A DNA stretch of 64,000 nt from Lota lota (taxonomy: Eukaryota; Chordata; Actinopteri; Gadiformes; Lotidae), in the NCBI GenBank assembly GCA_026745465.1, contig JACYXH010000864.1, positions 25,001 through 89,000 of the forward strand, written 5' to 3'. The notes beneath the pieces are model-generated. The model worked only from the letters and a program-made list of their open reading frames with translations, had not been told where the DNA came from and did not search any database. Position numbers and translations under genes: made by a program. Positions 54,781-64,000 of this stretch are shown here, piece after piece (positions within the stretch are counted from its first letter, which is position 1; each line of letters opens with the position of its first letter).

Positions 54781-56701
54781 GGAGACAGAGACAGAGACAG
54801 AGATGAATGCCGGTGTCTCTAGGGACCCTTTAAATTGCTCCTGTCTCTCTCTTCTGAGGGCAGAGACCCCAGTCTGGTGGGAGACAATCAGTTACAGAAG
54901 ACCATCTCTACCTTCTCTTTCCTCCTGATCCCCAGGGAGGATAATTCAACAGGAACAGATGCCTATCTGAATAAACACTGTCCATCGATGGTTTCCCACC
55001 GTCCCAGTAGCATTATGGTCATTGTGCCTCTTGTGCGGTGCTCACCTGTTTGGACTTGTTGCCCATGAAGAGCCATATGACGGAGTTCTTGGCGATGTCC
55101 GAGGTGGGGCTGTACCAGGCATGCAGCACCACCGTCTGGCCCTTGACCACCTCCATCTCCCCCCTAGGGAACTCTACTCTGTGGCTGTCACCTGATGCAG
55201 ACACACGCACACACAAACACATGCACACACACAAACACGCACGCACACGCACACACACACACACACACAAACACATGCACACACGCACACACACAAACGC
55301 ACCCACACACAAGAATGGTTTAACATTGATTGACCTAAAAGGGTAGAAATGAATCCCTATGCTTTAAAAAGCATTTGACCAGTGTACTGCTCATTCTCCT
55401 TTAGCCTTGTCTGTATGTGCCGTCACCATCAGCTCATCTGTGTCCACGGCGGTTTGAAAGCAGTGCGTTTATAATGAGTGTGTAAGTGTGGAGTGGAGTG
55501 GAGTGGAGTGTATGTTCAGTGAGATGGAATAACTCCATCCTTGGTTGATCAGTTTAGCTTTTGTGACGACAGGATACATTTGATAACAACACATTTAGAT
55601 AATGAGGCGTCATAGGAGGATTTTAATAACACACGTGTAATTGCTGCAGTCAGACAACGAGGCAAATGAAAAAAAAGAAGCAGCACAAATAAATGTTTTA
55701 AATGCTATCATTTTGTGTGTACGTCCTCGAAGGAACAGGCATCATCAGCATGTCAATAAGAGTGGTTTTACGAACCAGACAGAAGCAACCGGTAACATAC
55801 AGATGGATACACAAAACAAGATTACGCGATTAAACCTAACCCAGTCGATTCTTCCATCGTAGTATTAAATCAGGTTTTGAGCCCAAAAAGCAAGCAAGGT
55901 TAACAGTGTCATGTAATCTGTAACCTTGGGCTATATCCTTCGGTAATGACACAAAACAGTCCTTACTTGCCCTAGATCATGTGAGGGCGATGCAATATCA
56001 ATGTAAAATTCATTTGAATCAAACACCCATTGAGTCTATAAATGCATTCAAACATACGATGGAAACAGACGATAGAGAATGCATTCACAAGATACCAACG
56101 CCATTTTACATTTGTTGATTTGTCTGTCAAGCAGAAAAACAAGAAAAACATTGTATGATGGAAAGATGACTCAAGATATTGTTTCAGTTCTACATATCAG
56201 TGTCCTCTACAGACATTTGTAAAAAAACAAAACAAAAAAAACGTCCACCCTTGGAGAATAATTTCTGCATCACTAATGAATCCCACCCTCCCTCACTCAC
56301 TAACAGCATCCCTGTCTCACAATTCACCCACTCACTCACAACTAACAAAAAGGGCTTTTAAAGAAGAATCTTGTCATCTCATATGTACACAAAGAGATGT
56401 ACGTACACTGCATCACATTAATACATATCTCTCACCGGAGAACGTTTAAAGAGGGGTTCATCAAAACACAGGAAAGGCAGAGGCAAGTCATTCAAAAGTT
56501 TCAACGGGGGAACGAAGAGGAAAACACCCAGCAAAGAATGAATCAGAAAGGCAAGAGAGAAGAGAGAAAGGGGGAGAATCAGGAGAAAGACAGCGCGGGG
56601 GTGCTACACTCACAGGGCGCCCAGTCCCCGGAGCCAGACAGCTGCAGCTGGATCAACTGATGCCGGCAGTCCGGGTTGTCCTCCTCCTCCTCTGCAGCCA
56701 T
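44463..56701 (-). CDS. esam: ESAM (endothelial cell-selective adhesion molecule), seven exons, about 437 aa; N-terminus unresolved
   Basis: Type I adhesion protein of endothelial tight junctions. Minus-strand coding exons: 56701-56614 (at least), 55191-55046, 52820-52619, 51131-50976, 46082-45960, 45658-45529 and 44931-44463; phases agree throughout. Exon 1 carries MAAEEEED and QLIQLQL. The V-type Ig domain (about 31-145) has WYS at 55-57 and Cys126 in RYLCSV, but no B-strand Cys (QTVVLHAWYS), as in mammalian ESAM (EVVLPAWYT). Sequons lie at Asn108 and Asn114. The C2 domain has Cys169/Cys219 plus Cys153/Cys230. The membrane segment is about 244-267, followed by RRRR. The Pro/Ser-rich tail contains KNGTLSS and ends VPVQSQAGSLV, almost identical to mammalian ESAM and a PDZ ligand (MAGI-1 in mammals). 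No in-frame ATG precedes the signal-like stretch ALVVACAVSSLLSL just upstream of residue 1, so the true start is unknown. Human ESAM is 390 aa. Confidence 0.88.
45013..45480 (+). mobile_element. SINE-like element with internal 49-bp tandem amplification, ESAM intron 6
   Basis: The head has an A-box-like TGGTGTAGTTGGTAG (about 45024) and the module GTAGGCATCCTTAGG shared with the element at 11345. The end has CTGTAAGTCACTTTGGATAAG, which resembles the conserved GTAAGTCGCTTTGGATAAAAGCG module of vertebrate V-SINEs. Between them a 49-bp unit is repeated about seven times. The element lies antisense to ESAM between exons 6 and 7. Confidence 0.6.
45101..45443. repeat. 49-bp minisatellite (about 7 copies)
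   Basis: The phrase TTACTCCCTGTAAGTCAC recurs at 45101, 45150, 45199, 45248, 45297, 45346 and 45395, an exact 49-bp period; an eighth, truncated step starts at 45442. Copies differ by single bases (CTACTT versus CTCCTT). The array is nested in the SINE-like element. Confidence 0.9.
46203..46273. repeat. (CA)35 microsatellite in ESAM intron 4
   Basis: Uninterrupted CA repeat about 120 bp into the intron after exon 5 coordinates (upstream of exon 5 in transcript order). Confidence 0.93.
47798..47840. repeat. Inverted repeat in ESAM intron 4
   Basis: Arms ATTGGGAAGGTAATTCC and GGAATTACCTTCCCAAT (17 bp, perfect) around 9 bases. Flanks carry short tandem steps GGGAACAGT (47765-47796) and a 23-bp unit ACTGGGAACGCTGGGACCAGT twice (about 47848-47893). 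Confidence 0.85.
48655..48684. repeat. Perfect 14-bp inverted repeat in ESAM intron 4
   Basis: CTGCAGGTCACCAT and ATGGTGACCTGCAG separated by TC, a near-perfect palindrome of 30 bp. Confidence 0.9.
48965..49021. repeat. Paired G19 and G17 homopolymers in ESAM intron 4
   Basis: G19 at 48965-48983 and G17 at 49005-49021, separated by TGTTGG-type steps. They adjoin the GA tract starting at 49105. Confidence 0.9.
49105..50182. repeat. GA-rich polypurine tract of about 1.1 kb in ESAM intron 4
   Basis: Almost uninterrupted purine on the plus strand: (GA)n with GGGA, GACA and GGTA variants, including many GAGAGGTAGAGAGA-like steps from 49790 onward. On the ESAM sense strand it is polypyrimidine. 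The minus strand shows three long overlapping open frames (Ser/Leu-rich) simply because a CT repeat has no stops. There is a short break at 49170-49330. Confidence 0.9.
50278..50304. repeat. Perfect 13-bp inverted repeat in ESAM intron 4
   Basis: GTACAGAGGAACA and TGTTCCTCTGTAC separated by one C. Confidence 0.9.
50652..50687. repeat. G36 homopolymer in ESAM intron 4
   Basis: Thirty-six consecutive G, the longest single-base run in the window, 289 bp downstream (sense) of ESAM exon 4. Confidence 0.9.
52585..52610. repeat. C26 homopolymer (G on ESAM sense strand) at an exon donor
   Basis: Twenty-six consecutive C on the plus strand. On the ESAM strand it is poly-G beginning at intron position +9 of the exon 3 donor. 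Confidence 0.9.
53265..53352. repeat. Duplicated segment, copy 1 (ESAM intron 2)
   Basis: Shares GCCGTACTTTGT, TTCATTCAATCGGG, GTGAGTGTTTGA and TTGGTGGTTGGTTTGTTGG in the same order and spacing with 54529-54617. Direct orientation, roughly 85% identical by eye. Confidence 0.85.
53435..53466. repeat. Perfect 32-bp palindrome in ESAM intron 2
   Basis: GCGGTATCTTGGCCAC is followed directly by its reverse complement GTGGCCAAGATACCGC, with no spacer. It lies inside the putative DNA-transposon remnant at 52930-53607. Confidence 0.92.
54529..54617. repeat. Duplicated segment, copy 2 (ESAM intron 2)
   Basis: Partner of 53265-53352 in direct orientation, 1.26 kb away. Either a local duplication or two copies of a dispersed element. 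Confidence 0.85.
54684..54804. repeat. (GA)n then (GACA)n compound repeat in ESAM intron 2
   Basis: GA dinucleotides to about 54760 followed by GAGACAGAGACA steps. Confidence 0.9.
55198..55312. repeat. CA-rich compound microsatellite in ESAM intron 1
   Basis: CACACA with recurrent AAACACATGCACACAC and GCACGC steps, beginning 7 bp upstream (sense) of the ESAM exon 2 acceptor. Confidence 0.85.
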
Positions 56702-57045
56702 GCTGTTCCCCGCGTCCAACGATAGCAACGAGCTAACCGCGCACGCCACCACGAGTGCCCGGCCAAGAGCTGCCCTGGCCCGCCCCCCACCCAGCGCCGA
56801 GTCCTTCAGAGCGCACGCGACGCGAGACTCTTGAGAGAGAAATGGCGGGAACCCCCCCCCCCCCACCACCACCACCACCAGGCCCTGGAGGATGGAACAG
56901 GGGGTGAAGCACGATGAAGGGGAGAAGAAGAAGTAGAAGAGGAAGAGGATGGAGAGAGAGGTGGTATCATCTGATGCTGGTGGTTGTGGTGATGAAGACG
57001 AAGGGTAGGAGCAGCTGGGAACAACTGCCCCCCCCCCCCCCACAC

Positions 57046-57078
<33 letters not shown>

Positions 57079-57399
57079 CTGCCGTGCCGGCACGCCTTCC
57101 TCCTCCCTTCTTTCAGAGTAAAAGCGTAATTGTGAATGGGGAGGAGGGGGGGAATTATGCTGCTCGTGGTGGTGGTGGAAAGGGGGCGGGGCTGATGGCA
57201 GTGAGAGAGAAGGAGGGACAGAGAGGATTTGTGTTGTTTGGTTAAGTTATGTTTTAACTTGTTATGTTATGGAATGGTATGGTATGGCATGGCATTGGGA
57301 TGTTGTATGATCTATTGATGTATGGTATGTAGTTCATTTAAATAGAACAACTCTTTCTTATATGTAAATTAAGTACATACCATACATCAGAGGCAATAA

Positions 57400-57674
57400 G
57401 CATCTCATAGAGAACGAAAGAGAAACAGATAGAGAGAAAGATATGTACAGTGAGAGATAGGCAGAGAGAAACAGAAGGAATAAAAGCAGAGAAAGACAAA
57501 GAGACAGGGAAGATAAAGATAGAGATAAAGAGAGACAGAGAGAGAGAGAGAGACAGAGGGAAAAAGACGAGAGGGGGTGAGAGAGAGAGAGAGAGGTAGT
57601 GGAAGTGGTGGGGGGAGAGAGGGTGAGAGAGAAAGAGAGAGAAAGCAGGAGAGAGCGGGAGAGAGAGAGTGAGT

Positions 57675-57741
<67 letters not shown>
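57400..57741. repeat. GA-rich tract with (GA)n core
   Basis: Purine-rich with a pure (GA)n core at about 57680-57741; looser GAGA-type repeats before it. Confidence 0.9.
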
Positions 57742-57744
<3 letters not shown>

Positions 57745-57837
57745 AGCCTGGATCTTGGTTTTGGCTTACAGTTGGGCAGAAGTGACCCAGTGCTTTCTTT
57801 CGTGTTGGTTCTGGGACAATGTCACAGCCCCCCCCAC

Positions 57838-57855
57838 CCCCCCCCCCCCCCCCCC
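57838..57855. repeat. C18 homopolymer
   Basis: Eighteen consecutive C flanked by further C-rich sequence from 57828. Confidence 0.9.
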
Positions 57856-58337
57856 ACCCCACCTGCGTTACCGCGTTCCCTTCCCTGGGCTTCTGCTGTC
57901 AATCTGGTAAATCCTGCTGAGTAATCCCTAAAGAAACCCGGGCTCAATCCCATAACTCAGCCCCTCACTTCACGTCAGCCAAACCCTCTCCGCTGGGCAT
58001 GAATATGATGTCGCCCGGGTGCCGCTGGCTGTGACGGCCACGCCCGCTCAGTTACCCATGAGGGGATTGCTTTACATTTAATCACACCTTGGAAATGACG
58101 CCCAAGGCTTTCATTTTTGCCGTGACAAAAAGCTGTTTTGCTTTTTTTTGATTTTGTTGAAATTTCGTTTTTTGGAAGGTTTTTTAATGGTCTGTAGTAG
58201 AAAGGTCTACGTATTATTATTCAAAAATGTTTTAGGGGAAAATATACTATACCAGAACAGGTATAAGTATGTTTCTAGAATATCCACACGTTGTGAACAG
58301 TCGGTACTCTATAATCAACCCATTTACTCATGACATG

Positions 58338-58339
58338 AG

Positions 58340-58376
<37 letters not shown>

Positions 58377-58430
58377 TGTGCATGAGTGTGTGCGTGTGTG
58401 TGTGTGTCTGTATGAGTGTGCATCCGTTTA
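58338..58430. repeat. (GT)n microsatellite
   Basis: GT block 58338-58374 then GAGTGTGCAT-type variants. Confidence 0.9.
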
Positions 58431-59746
58431 TAAATACAAAATCGTATCCTTTCTAATCGCAAAGCCTGCTCGGATGCACCAGGGCCAGCTTATGTTAGGG
58501 TGAAGAGCTGCGGAATACCCCACATGCCATGCGTGCAAGATTACAATGATCATATACATCACTGCCACCGCCATCATCCACCTCACGAGCGCCAAGGCCA
58601 TCATCGGTGGTCCTATGAGACCCACAAAGTTATGAGGCCGTCAAATTCCTCATAACGTCAAAACCTGCAGAAATCCCTTCGTTCATTCTAGGAGACAAAT
58701 GTGTTTTAAAACCCAATAAGGGAGACCGCGAACGAACTCCAAAACGGACGGGCCGAGACAAATTGAACCGAACGAGCGTCAATGGCCCCGTTGCAGTCTG
58801 CATTGTGAGGAGCGGCAGGCGGTTGATGAATAGTCAACGCGCACCCGAGAACATCCAACAGGAAAGGGCTTGTGGTGCAGAGTGATCGACGCACACACAA
58901 GGCTGTCTCTGCTCCACGCTGTCGATGGCTTGCCAGCCCAACATAAGGGCACACGATGAATGCAAACCGGTCTTTCTGAAGGATGTGTGTGGACAGCCGT
59001 AAATGCAACAGGGACAAGGTGCATGTCAGCGGCCGCCTTCGCTTAAGAGCTGTTCCTGCGCTTCCTGGCCCGGGTTTATCCTCCGGAGCTGTGTCATTCA
59101 ATTGTTTATGAGGCGGGAGGGGGGGGGGGGGGAAATCGTCCTTAATCCGTCGGTTTCTGCCCATCTGGGTTCAGAGAAAGACAGAGACAAGCCATTTTAA
59201 GATGCCTCGACGGATTGTGGGTCCGTCTCAAAAGCCCCAGCCGCACCAGACAGGACACACAGAAGTGAACTTCAATAAGCTTTTGACATGATACTATCTC
59301 GTGTCTTTAAGCTGTCCAGCTATGGCCCGCTCCTTTCATTGTTTTCAGCCGATAAGGTTTTCTTGATCTCCTCGTGACCCCGGATAACCTCACAGACTCA
59401 AGCAACGCGGTTGTCCTCAACTAAAAGCCCACAATGCACCTGGGCCTGTGTTTAATTATGAGCTCAAATGTACATTGGGGCAGTTATTGTAGTGTCATAG
59501 AGGATCCATAGAGGGCAGCAAATTCACACATACGCGACACTACATTGTGACAGTGTGTGTATGCGTATGTGTATGTGGGTGGCAGGCGGGAGGTTGGAGC
59601 ATATACAGTATAGTATAGTGGAAGAGAGTCTCATGAGACACATCGTGTCTTCAAGCAGGAGAACAGAAACATATACTTGTTTGGAAGGGAGAGGGGGCAT
59701 TGGGTGGGTAGACATCCATTTGGACAGGGGGGAAGACACTCCATGA

Positions 59747-59957
59747 GATCCCAGGTGTGGGGGTCATAATATGGGAGTGATCCCAGGTGTGGGGGTCATA
59801 ATATGGGAGAGATCCCAGGTGTGGGGGTCATAATATGGGAGCGATCCCAGGTGTGGCGGTCATAATATGGGAGTGATCCCAGGTGTGGGGGTCATAATAT
59901 GGGAGCGATCCCAGGTGTGGGGGTCATAATATGGGAGCGATCCCAGGTGTGGCGGTC
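59747..59957. repeat. 32-bp minisatellite (6 full copies plus part)
   Basis: Units starting GATCCCAGGTGTGG begin at 59747, 59779 and so on every 32 bp to 59939, where a partial seventh diverges. Copies differ by G/C in the GGGGG/GGCGG segment and by the last base. No overlap with a gene. Confidence 0.92.
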
Positions 59958-60435
59958 TGACACTTCAAGCCCTAGTGTAACACACTGTGCCCCGCCATGC
60001 GAGGCCCAAAAAAAGATTACATCTTAGTAAAATCGTATCTTAAAAGATTTCTTTGCAACTTCAGATGACCAACTATTTACTACAAAGAATAGTGTAAAAG
60101 TGACAAAGTAATATAAATAATTGGTATATTCGAATTGGATAGCAGGGGGACGCTTGAAAGCGTGACATCTCAGCGACATCAGAGTTCACTTGGTTCGCTC
60201 ACCCTGAAAGACACTGGATTGAGTGGATTCACATGCTTAATTAGACAGTTCAGCTGAGACGTGCCCTCTGCGGTGTAGCCAGGAACGAGGAAGGCTGTCC
60301 CTGTGTTCGGCGCGCTGGCCTACAGCGGTACATGAATGTAAGGCGCGTCCTCGTTAAGCACGTCCCTGCATCCGTCTGTGTGATCTCCTCTCACCGTGTC
60401 AGCTGTCTGACGTCCACCGCCTCGTCCTACTGCTC

Positions 60436-60830
60436 CCACACACGCAGGCACACACACAAACGCACACACACACACACGTTTGTGTGACCACAAACATGCA
60501 TACACACACACACACACGCGCGCGCGCCCACGCGCACATACACAAACACACACGCAGGCACACACACAAATGCACACACACAAACGCACACACACACACG
60601 TTTGTGTGACCACAAACATGCATACACACACACGCGCGCGCGCCCACGCGCACATACACAAACACACACGCAGGCAAACGCGTGTACACACAAAAATGCA
60701 CTCATGCATACACACACACACACACACACGTGTGACCACAAACATGCATACACACACACACGCACACAAACACCCACGGTCACATACACACACACACAGA
60801 AACACGAGCAAACACACACACACACACACC
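60436..60830. repeat. CA-rich VNTR with a unit of about 120 bp
   Basis: The phrase GTTTGTGTGACCACAAACATG occurs at about 60478 and 60600, and a shortened form at about 60728. Each is followed by CA repeats; the first two also have GCGCGCGCCCACGCGCACATAC. Long open frames on both strands here are repeat artefacts. Confidence 0.85.
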
Positions 60831-62873
60831 TGCTTGTGTATCAAAGAGGATAGGTTGCCTTTCGATAAGCTGCTTATCCACAACATATGAACGCAGCAAA
60901 TTCCATTCAAATGTGTCGGGTCATTGGTCAGGATGCTGAGGTTGTATTCCTTTTGTGATACTTTTAATTAAATGTGATGTTATATTTTAATACCGCTTAC
61001 ATCATACAGTAACGTCTGGTGCACAACGTTGACTTCAATTAGGAGCTCGCTCAGGTCTTTGAAGTGATTTTATTCATAACTAATACAGGCACAAGAAGCT
61101 GCTATCTTAATAATCTGGTGTGTGGTAGTATTAGGCCTGCGAGAAAAACCAGTCAAAAGAAAAACAGCAAGCAAATGAATCTGTGCTCATTAGAGCACCA
61201 GCCTCCCAGATCAGTATTAAACAAAGAGACACAGTGTAACACGATTTAAATCACTAGGTCTCCACTGGCTGTTTTCATTGTGCTTCCACTAGTATTATCC
61301 AGAACAGGTGGTGAGTGTGGCTTTTTCCTGCATGGTTCATTATTCACTATAATTCACTATTAAAGTTAACCTCCGTCGCGTCTAGATTGTGTTTGAATCA
61401 GTTTGAATCAGCTTTTTTTTCAAAGTTTATTTTATCCGGCACTATTCTATTCTGTTCTATTTGTCAAACGACGATGGCACTGAGAGAACGCCGTGACACT
61501 ATACAATTATGAACGCAAATAAATGTAATGAATAAAATAGTGTTTATTATTTAAATATCTCTAGTTTACTTTACTATGGTTAATAGTAGCATGCCGGTAG
61601 GATCCCAGGCGTAGCCCAACAGATTCTGCATTGTTATTTTAGTGTGCAAACCAACTCATTGGAGAACGTTGGTCTTGGGTGAAATGCGAAATGTGACCCA
61701 GATTTCACGGTTTCAAAGGAGGACAAAGTGGTTTGGAAGAAAGGATATGAGGTGACGACGACATCGTCGGTTGGATTCTCTGGGTTTTGTTGACAGCTAG
61801 GACGTGACAGGATATGGAGCACAAAGGCTTCTCGGTGCTAAAAGTGCAAATTGGACTGAACCCTGAAGGCTTCAAACAGATGGCGCTTCAATAATGAATA
61901 TTTGGAGATGGGTCATTTAAATTGGAATACATTAGTGTTATATATTCGGGGGCTATTTTGAGCCATGGTGACGCTGTCGTACTGTAGGTCTTCTTCACTT
62001 TAAATCGCTTTCTAATTGATTCTCTATGAACACATTTAACATTCAACACACACGCTTAAGCTTTCTTACAGAGAAATCAGCGCAAGCGTTTGCACATGCA
62101 GGGACGAGAGGCAGAGACACACAAAGTCACAGGCATGAGTCACCTTTAGGACCCAACACAACACTGACAATCTAGTGATTCGTTGTAGATGTAGTGGTGC
62201 CAAACAAATACTGTCACTGTATATAAGGTGGCCTGCAATGCTCTATCTGCCCTCTAGGGTCCACTCATTAATCGGGACTCATTCAAAACAAACAGCAGTA
62301 GTGGGATGGAAAACTGTTTAGGTTTAAGGATTCTCTCAACTTTCACAGTTGGGAGGTCATTAAGAAACGGGGAAAAGACGAAAATAAGACACGATAACGT
62401 ATGTCACACCACCACCACGGACTTCGACCTCAACCTCATTTCACCTGTGCACGTTATTGACGTCCAATTAACCTTTTTAACCTCATCACATGATCCCAAA
62501 TGCTGAGTATTTTCAAGACTTTTTTATCCTTCAATAATAAAAGAAATCACGTTTCATCATTTTTTCAAGACATGAACTCGTGCCAGGTGTCGCAAGGAGC
62601 CGTCTCATTTCAAAGTCACCTTTGATGAAGGAAGCGAGGAAATGAGAAAGCATCTCTCGTGGCCCGCGGCCACTGCGAAGGCAGCTACGGTTCCTCAGCT
62701 CCAGCCCATCCACCCCCGCTCTGCCCCGGCACAGACAGACGCACGACGCTGAGTTAGATATATGGCGTTGAGCAAGGCACTGTGCGGGGGTTTGATGGAT
62801 TGCCAGCGACCCGTCAACATTAAAAAGGGAGAAGCGTCTTCGTTTTGAATTTCCACCATTCGGAAAGGGGCGC

Positions 62874-62891
62874 GGGGGGGGGGGGGGGGGG
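62874..62891. repeat. G18 homopolymer
   Basis: Eighteen consecutive G after GGGGCGC. Confidence 0.9.
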
Positions 62892-63117
62892 TGTGGGTCT
62901 ATTTATAACATGTGTGACCTCACCGCCGTTCAATCAGCCGTGGCGCGGCCATTAACAACACAACCGTTGATAATCATCTTTTCATTGATCACCGTCGCGC
63001 CCCTTCTGTCTTGGTAACGGACGACGGAGTGACGTGACGGGATGGAGGGTGAGGGGTGAGGAGGAGTGCACGCACCTCGCTAATGCATCATGCATACCTG
63101 TGTGTTTGTGTGTAGGT

Positions 63118-63362
63118 GAGCAAGTGTGTGTGTGGTGTGTGTGTGTGTGTGTGTGTGTGTGTGGTATGTGTGACACTGTGAATAGATATGTGTATGTGTG
63201 TGTGTTTTGCGTGCACAATGTGGTGTGTGTGTGTGTGTGTATGGGGGGACTTTATGTGTATGTAAATAGCTATTTTGTGTGTGTCTGTGTGTACATGCAT
63301 CTGTGCACTACTGAATGTAATTATGTATGCATGTGGTTATGCACTATGTGTATGTATGAATG
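63118..63362. repeat. GT-rich compound microsatellite
   Basis: GT blocks at 63126-63162 and 63220-63240 with TATGTGTATG spacers. Confidence 0.88.
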
Positions 63363-64000
63363 CGTGCGCGCTTGTGTGTGTGGTATGCATTTCCGTGCCT
63401 AAAAAGAGCCCGTTTAGCTGAGATTCTCATTAAACCGGGGCCGCTGTGCCATTCAGAGATCTCTACAGCGGGCCGTAAGTGCTGCCTCCTCTTAACAGGT
63501 GGCTGGTAGATGTGGTTCATTATGCATCGGTAGCAACAAACCCTCTCCGTGTGTCTCGGTGCCAAACGCCTGGGAGGTTTACAGCTAGCGTTGACTTCTA
63601 ACACCGCGACCAGCTCCGCGGACCGTCTCCCTCCGAACGGATCACAGAACCCAAAGCAAACACTTTGATGAGACGCAGGGAGGAGGGGGGGGAGGAGGAG
63701 GAGGCCTGCTCGGCTGAAGCTTTGATCCCAGGCAAGGCAACAGAGAAATACAACAGATTGCCGATCATCTGTAAAAAAGAAAACAAAGATCGATCGACGG
63801 CGAGTCATGATTTACTCGTCAGAAATACCTGATGCTTTTCATCTGAGACATGAGAGACAGAAACAGAGAGAAAAGGTGCGTGTGTGTGTGTGTGAGAGCG
63901 AGAATGTGTTTGTGTGTGTGTGTGTTGGTGAGAGAGCGGGAAAGAGAGACAGAGTGAGAGCGAGAGAGAGTGAGAGAAGCGTGGATCTTGTTTTGGCTTT

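Larger units (their letters stand above)
57130..64000. other. Region upstream of ESAM without a recognised gene
   Basis: No exon with recognisable homology on either strand. It contains a GA-rich tract (57400-57740), poly-C (57838-57855), a GT microsatellite (58339-58430), a 32-bp minisatellite (59747-59957), a CA-rich VNTR (60436-60830), poly-G tracts (59119-59132 and 62874-62891), and GT repeats (63118-63360). A possible missing ESAM first exon could lie here. Confidence 0.5.

Noticed and set aside
58428-58625. Minus-strand ORF with a hydrophobic Met-rich start, considered as the missing ESAM signal exon
   Set aside because: Available donors give phases 0 or 2, not the phase 1 needed to join ESAM exon 2.
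60320-60910. Cys/Val-rich and His/Thr-rich frames of up to 196 codons
   Set aside because: Produced by GT/CA microsatellite sequence on both strands.
63344-63808. 154-codon minus-strand frame near the window end
   Set aside because: No recognised domain, no splice-site support, and part of it is GT-repeat sequence.

Overview
This is vertebrate nuclear DNA, almost certainly from a ray-finned fish. The genes have many small exons with GT-AG introns, tRNA-derived SINE-like repeats are scattered through them, and the reconstructed proteins are recognisable orthologues of human 11q24-q25 genes. Dinucleotide microsatellites, mostly (CA)n/(GT)n and (GA)n/(CT)n, are very dense, and there are more than fifteen G or C homopolymers of 13-36 bases. 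Such density is known for cod-like fishes, so a gadiform is a guess rather than a demonstration. There are no bacterial genes, CRISPR arrays or plasmid features.

Layout. Positions 1-2,438 are intronic sequence of an IGSF9B orthologue read on the minus strand; one exon (2,439-2,636), encoding its first Ig domain, lies in the window. From 2.7 to 20.2 kb no coding exon is recognised, only microsatellites, poly-G tracts, SINE-like copies and a palindrome. JAM3 follows on the plus strand (20,259-28,572, nine coding exons, 306 aa), then VPS26B (plus, 30,878-33,111, six exons, 333 aa), THYN1 (minus, 35,840-34,388, seven exons, 233 aa), ACAD8 (plus, 37,075-43,117, eleven exons, 417 aa) and ESAM (minus, about 56,701-44,463, seven exons, about 437 aa, with an unresolved N-terminus). 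From 57 to 64 kb only repeats and unassigned sequence are seen. For the five complete or nearly complete genes I checked that splice phases join in frame at every junction.

The genes are not an operon and do not form one pathway. Three encode immunoglobulin-superfamily adhesion proteins: IGSF9B (synaptic) and JAM3 and ESAM (tight junction and endothelium). VPS26B is a retromer subunit, THYN1 a nuclear EVE-domain protein and ACAD8 mitochondrial isobutyryl-CoA dehydrogenase. VPS26B/THYN1 and ACAD8/ESAM are convergent with closely spaced poly(A) signals; THYN1/ACAD8 and IGSF9B/JAM3 are divergent. The order IGSF9B-JAM3-VPS26B-THYN1-ACAD8 matches human 11q25, except that NCAPD3 is absent between JAM3 and VPS26B and ESAM is joined directly to ACAD8.

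I found no convincing new biological system. The most interesting signals are long G/C homopolymers placed directly at splice sites, a SINE-like element whose interior has expanded into a 49-bp minisatellite, several perfect 26-32 bp palindromes and hairpins in introns, a CpG-rich pentamer minisatellite in ACAD8, a likely ZNF143 site at the ACAD8 start, and the missing signal-peptide start codon of ESAM.
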